DNA of 6,362 nt from Euryarchaeota archaeon UBA136. Its GTDB lineage: Archaea; Thermoplasmatota; Poseidoniia; MGIII; CG-Epi1. The stretch covers positions 1 through 6,362 of the forward strand of contig DAXQ01000083.1 of the NCBI GenBank assembly GCA_002506485.1, in the 5' to 3' direction. The notes below the pieces were generated by a model. That model was given only the letters and a program-made list of their open reading frames with translations. It searched no databases and was not told the DNA's origin. Made by a program: the position numbers and the translations under genes. How positions within the stretch are numbered: the stretch's first letter is position 1; each line of letters opens with the position of its first letter. Below are positions 5,382-6,362 of the stretch, piece by piece.

Positions 5382-6362
5382 TCATTTTTCCTTAGGTATG
5401 GCTGCAACGCTTCGTTTGGCAGTGGTACCCTTTTTTCTTATGGCCGATGAGGGTTTGGCCTTCTTAGATGGTATGTCACCTTCGTTTTTTCTTCTTTCAG
5501 CTTCGGTTGCAATTCCTACGGTCTTGTATAGTCCTCCCCAAACAACACCATACATTAGGGCCATCATTATTCCAACGCCTAGGACATCAAGTACTGGATT
5601 ACCGAATCCAATAATGTCATCAACGAAGATTTCAATTGGTTCCGCAGCGCCGTAGCCAGTTACTACGAATCCGCCACCAAATTCATTCGCCAGTCTTGAG
5701 TCCTGGGCAACAGCGTAGAATTGAATGTTGGTAGAATCCTCAGTTTCTGGTATGTATGCCCTGAACACAGAATCTCTTCTTGGTATTGTGAAATCAGCGC
5801 TGTAATCAGAGTAGTCTTTGATATCACAGTCTTTGATACAAGACATAGGTAATTCCTTCCACACTCCTTCTGCCATCTCATCAGTTCGGTAATTCAGAAC
5901 TAATGAATCCTTCAACATGAACTGAGCGTCTTCGACTTCAACTCTTACAGGGAGTCTATCATTCGCATAATAGTCCCCAAAGTCCACTTCAGTGTCAGAT
6001 TGGAACCCGACAGTTTCCCCTTTGGATGACATGATACTCAATTGAGGCATCATTGTATCCTCGGGTGAATGAATGCCCGGGCCATTGAGGTCACCGTAAT
6101 CAGGGAACATCTGGCCAATCCTTGCCTCTGGGCTTTCGTCCAGCAAGTGCATATTGGTGAGAAGATGCATTCTGACCGTTGGTCGAATCAGTAGAGGATC
6201 GGCGTGGAAGCCCCCTTGAAGGCTCCCCTGGCTCCCGCAACTGTTCAATTCGACAGTGTAAGAGAATGACCCCTGCATCCCATACTGGTAGTCATTGATA
6301 TCGCCAGATACCTTGTATCCACCCTGGTCTTTCCAGTTGCCATAACCTGTCAGGTTCATCAG
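5382..6362 (-). CDS. Probable surface protein with C-terminal anchor and basic tail (5' end missing)
   Basis: I do not recognise this gene; its start lies beyond the window. The frame is open to the edge, the codon before the first visible ATG (6359) is a Leu codon, and no signal peptide follows that ATG, so it is internal. The visible 326 residues comprise a mainly polar, Asp/Tyr/Ser-rich region of about 250 residues, one membrane helix (about bases 5597-5532, LDVLGVGIMMALMYGVVWGG), and a 49-residue Lys/Arg-rich tail ending in KEK. Charge places the long part outside and the tail inside. The segment with ADFTIPRRDSVFRAYIPE and IQFYAVAQDS resembles the last strands of Ig/Fn3-like domains of secreted proteins. 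Three cysteines (NSCGS; MSCIKDCD) could form a disulfide. An N-terminal signal sequence and further extracellular domains are expected upstream. It is the first visible gene of an operon with the downstream transporter, so it might act as a surface partner or solute-capturing domain, but this is positional inference only. Confidence 0.8.
   Translation of the reverse strand: MMNLTGYGNWKDQGGYKVSGDINDYQYGMQGSFSYTVELNSCGSQGSLQGGFHADPLLIRPTVRMHLLTNMHLLDESPEARIGQMFPDYGDLNGPGIHSPEDTMMPQLSIMSSKGETVGFQSDTEVDFGDYYANDRLPVRVEVEDAQFMLKDSLVLNYRTDEMAEGVWKELPMSCIKDCDIKDYSDYSADFTIPRRDSVFRAYIPETEDSTNIQFYAVAQDSRLANEFGGGFVVTGYGAAEPIEIFVDDIIGFGNPVLDVLGVGIMMALMYGVVWGGLYKTVGIATEAERRKNEGDIPSKKAKPSSAIRKKGTTAKRSVAAIPKEK

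Noticed and set aside
5375..5407. TTG at 5407 as the transporter start.
   Set aside because: It would overlap the upstream gene by 26 bases and add ten residues not typical of the family; the ATG at 5377 follows the upstream stop by four bases and starts a normal N-terminus.

Overview
The window looks like a piece of an archaeal chromosome, most likely from a planktonic euryarchaeote of the Marine Group II / Thermoplasmatota type. The signs are box-A-like TATA elements (TTTATA / TATAAA) about 26-28 bases before two start codons (leaderless layout), very compact intergenic spaces, a GrpE-DnaK pair whose DnaK lacks the insertion found in proteobacterial DnaK, and a CARDB-like/zinc-ribbon protein of a style common in archaea. 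The lineage is an inference; the archaeal promoter style is seen in the sequence.

Left part, plus strand: a small two-helix membrane protein (103-501) with its own near-leaderless promoter, then a T-rich stretch that may end its transcript, then grpE (569-1129) and dnaK (1131-2981), separated by one base and surely co-transcribed. Together they encode the ATPase and nucleotide-exchange factor of the Hsp70 folding machine. No DnaJ (J-domain) gene follows. Instead, 48 bases after dnaK and behind its own TATA box, lies a 270-residue cytosolic protein (3030-3842) made of a basic N-terminus, a CARDB-like beta-sandwich, a four-cysteine zinc ribbon and a SHOCT-like C-terminal helix pair. Its function is unknown.

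Right part, minus strand: a two-gene unit read right to left. The upstream gene (5382 to beyond 6362) is cut by the window edge and encodes a probable surface protein with an extracellular beta-rich domain, one C-terminal membrane helix and a basic cytoplasmic tail. Four bases after its stop begins a 512-residue sodium-coupled transporter of the neurotransmitter:sodium symporter (SNF/LeuT) family (3839-5377). This unit converges on the zinc-ribbon gene, and the two stop codons share bases 3840-3841 in a 4-base overlap.

The most interesting non-coding signal is a 25-base near-palindrome (543-567) between the grpE TATA box and start codon, made of alternating GGTT and AACC blocks at strict 7-base steps. 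It sits where an archaeal heat-shock repressor would be expected to bind. I see no mobile element, CRISPR array, RNA gene or complete novel defence or metabolic system; most of the window is ordinary chromosomal content.
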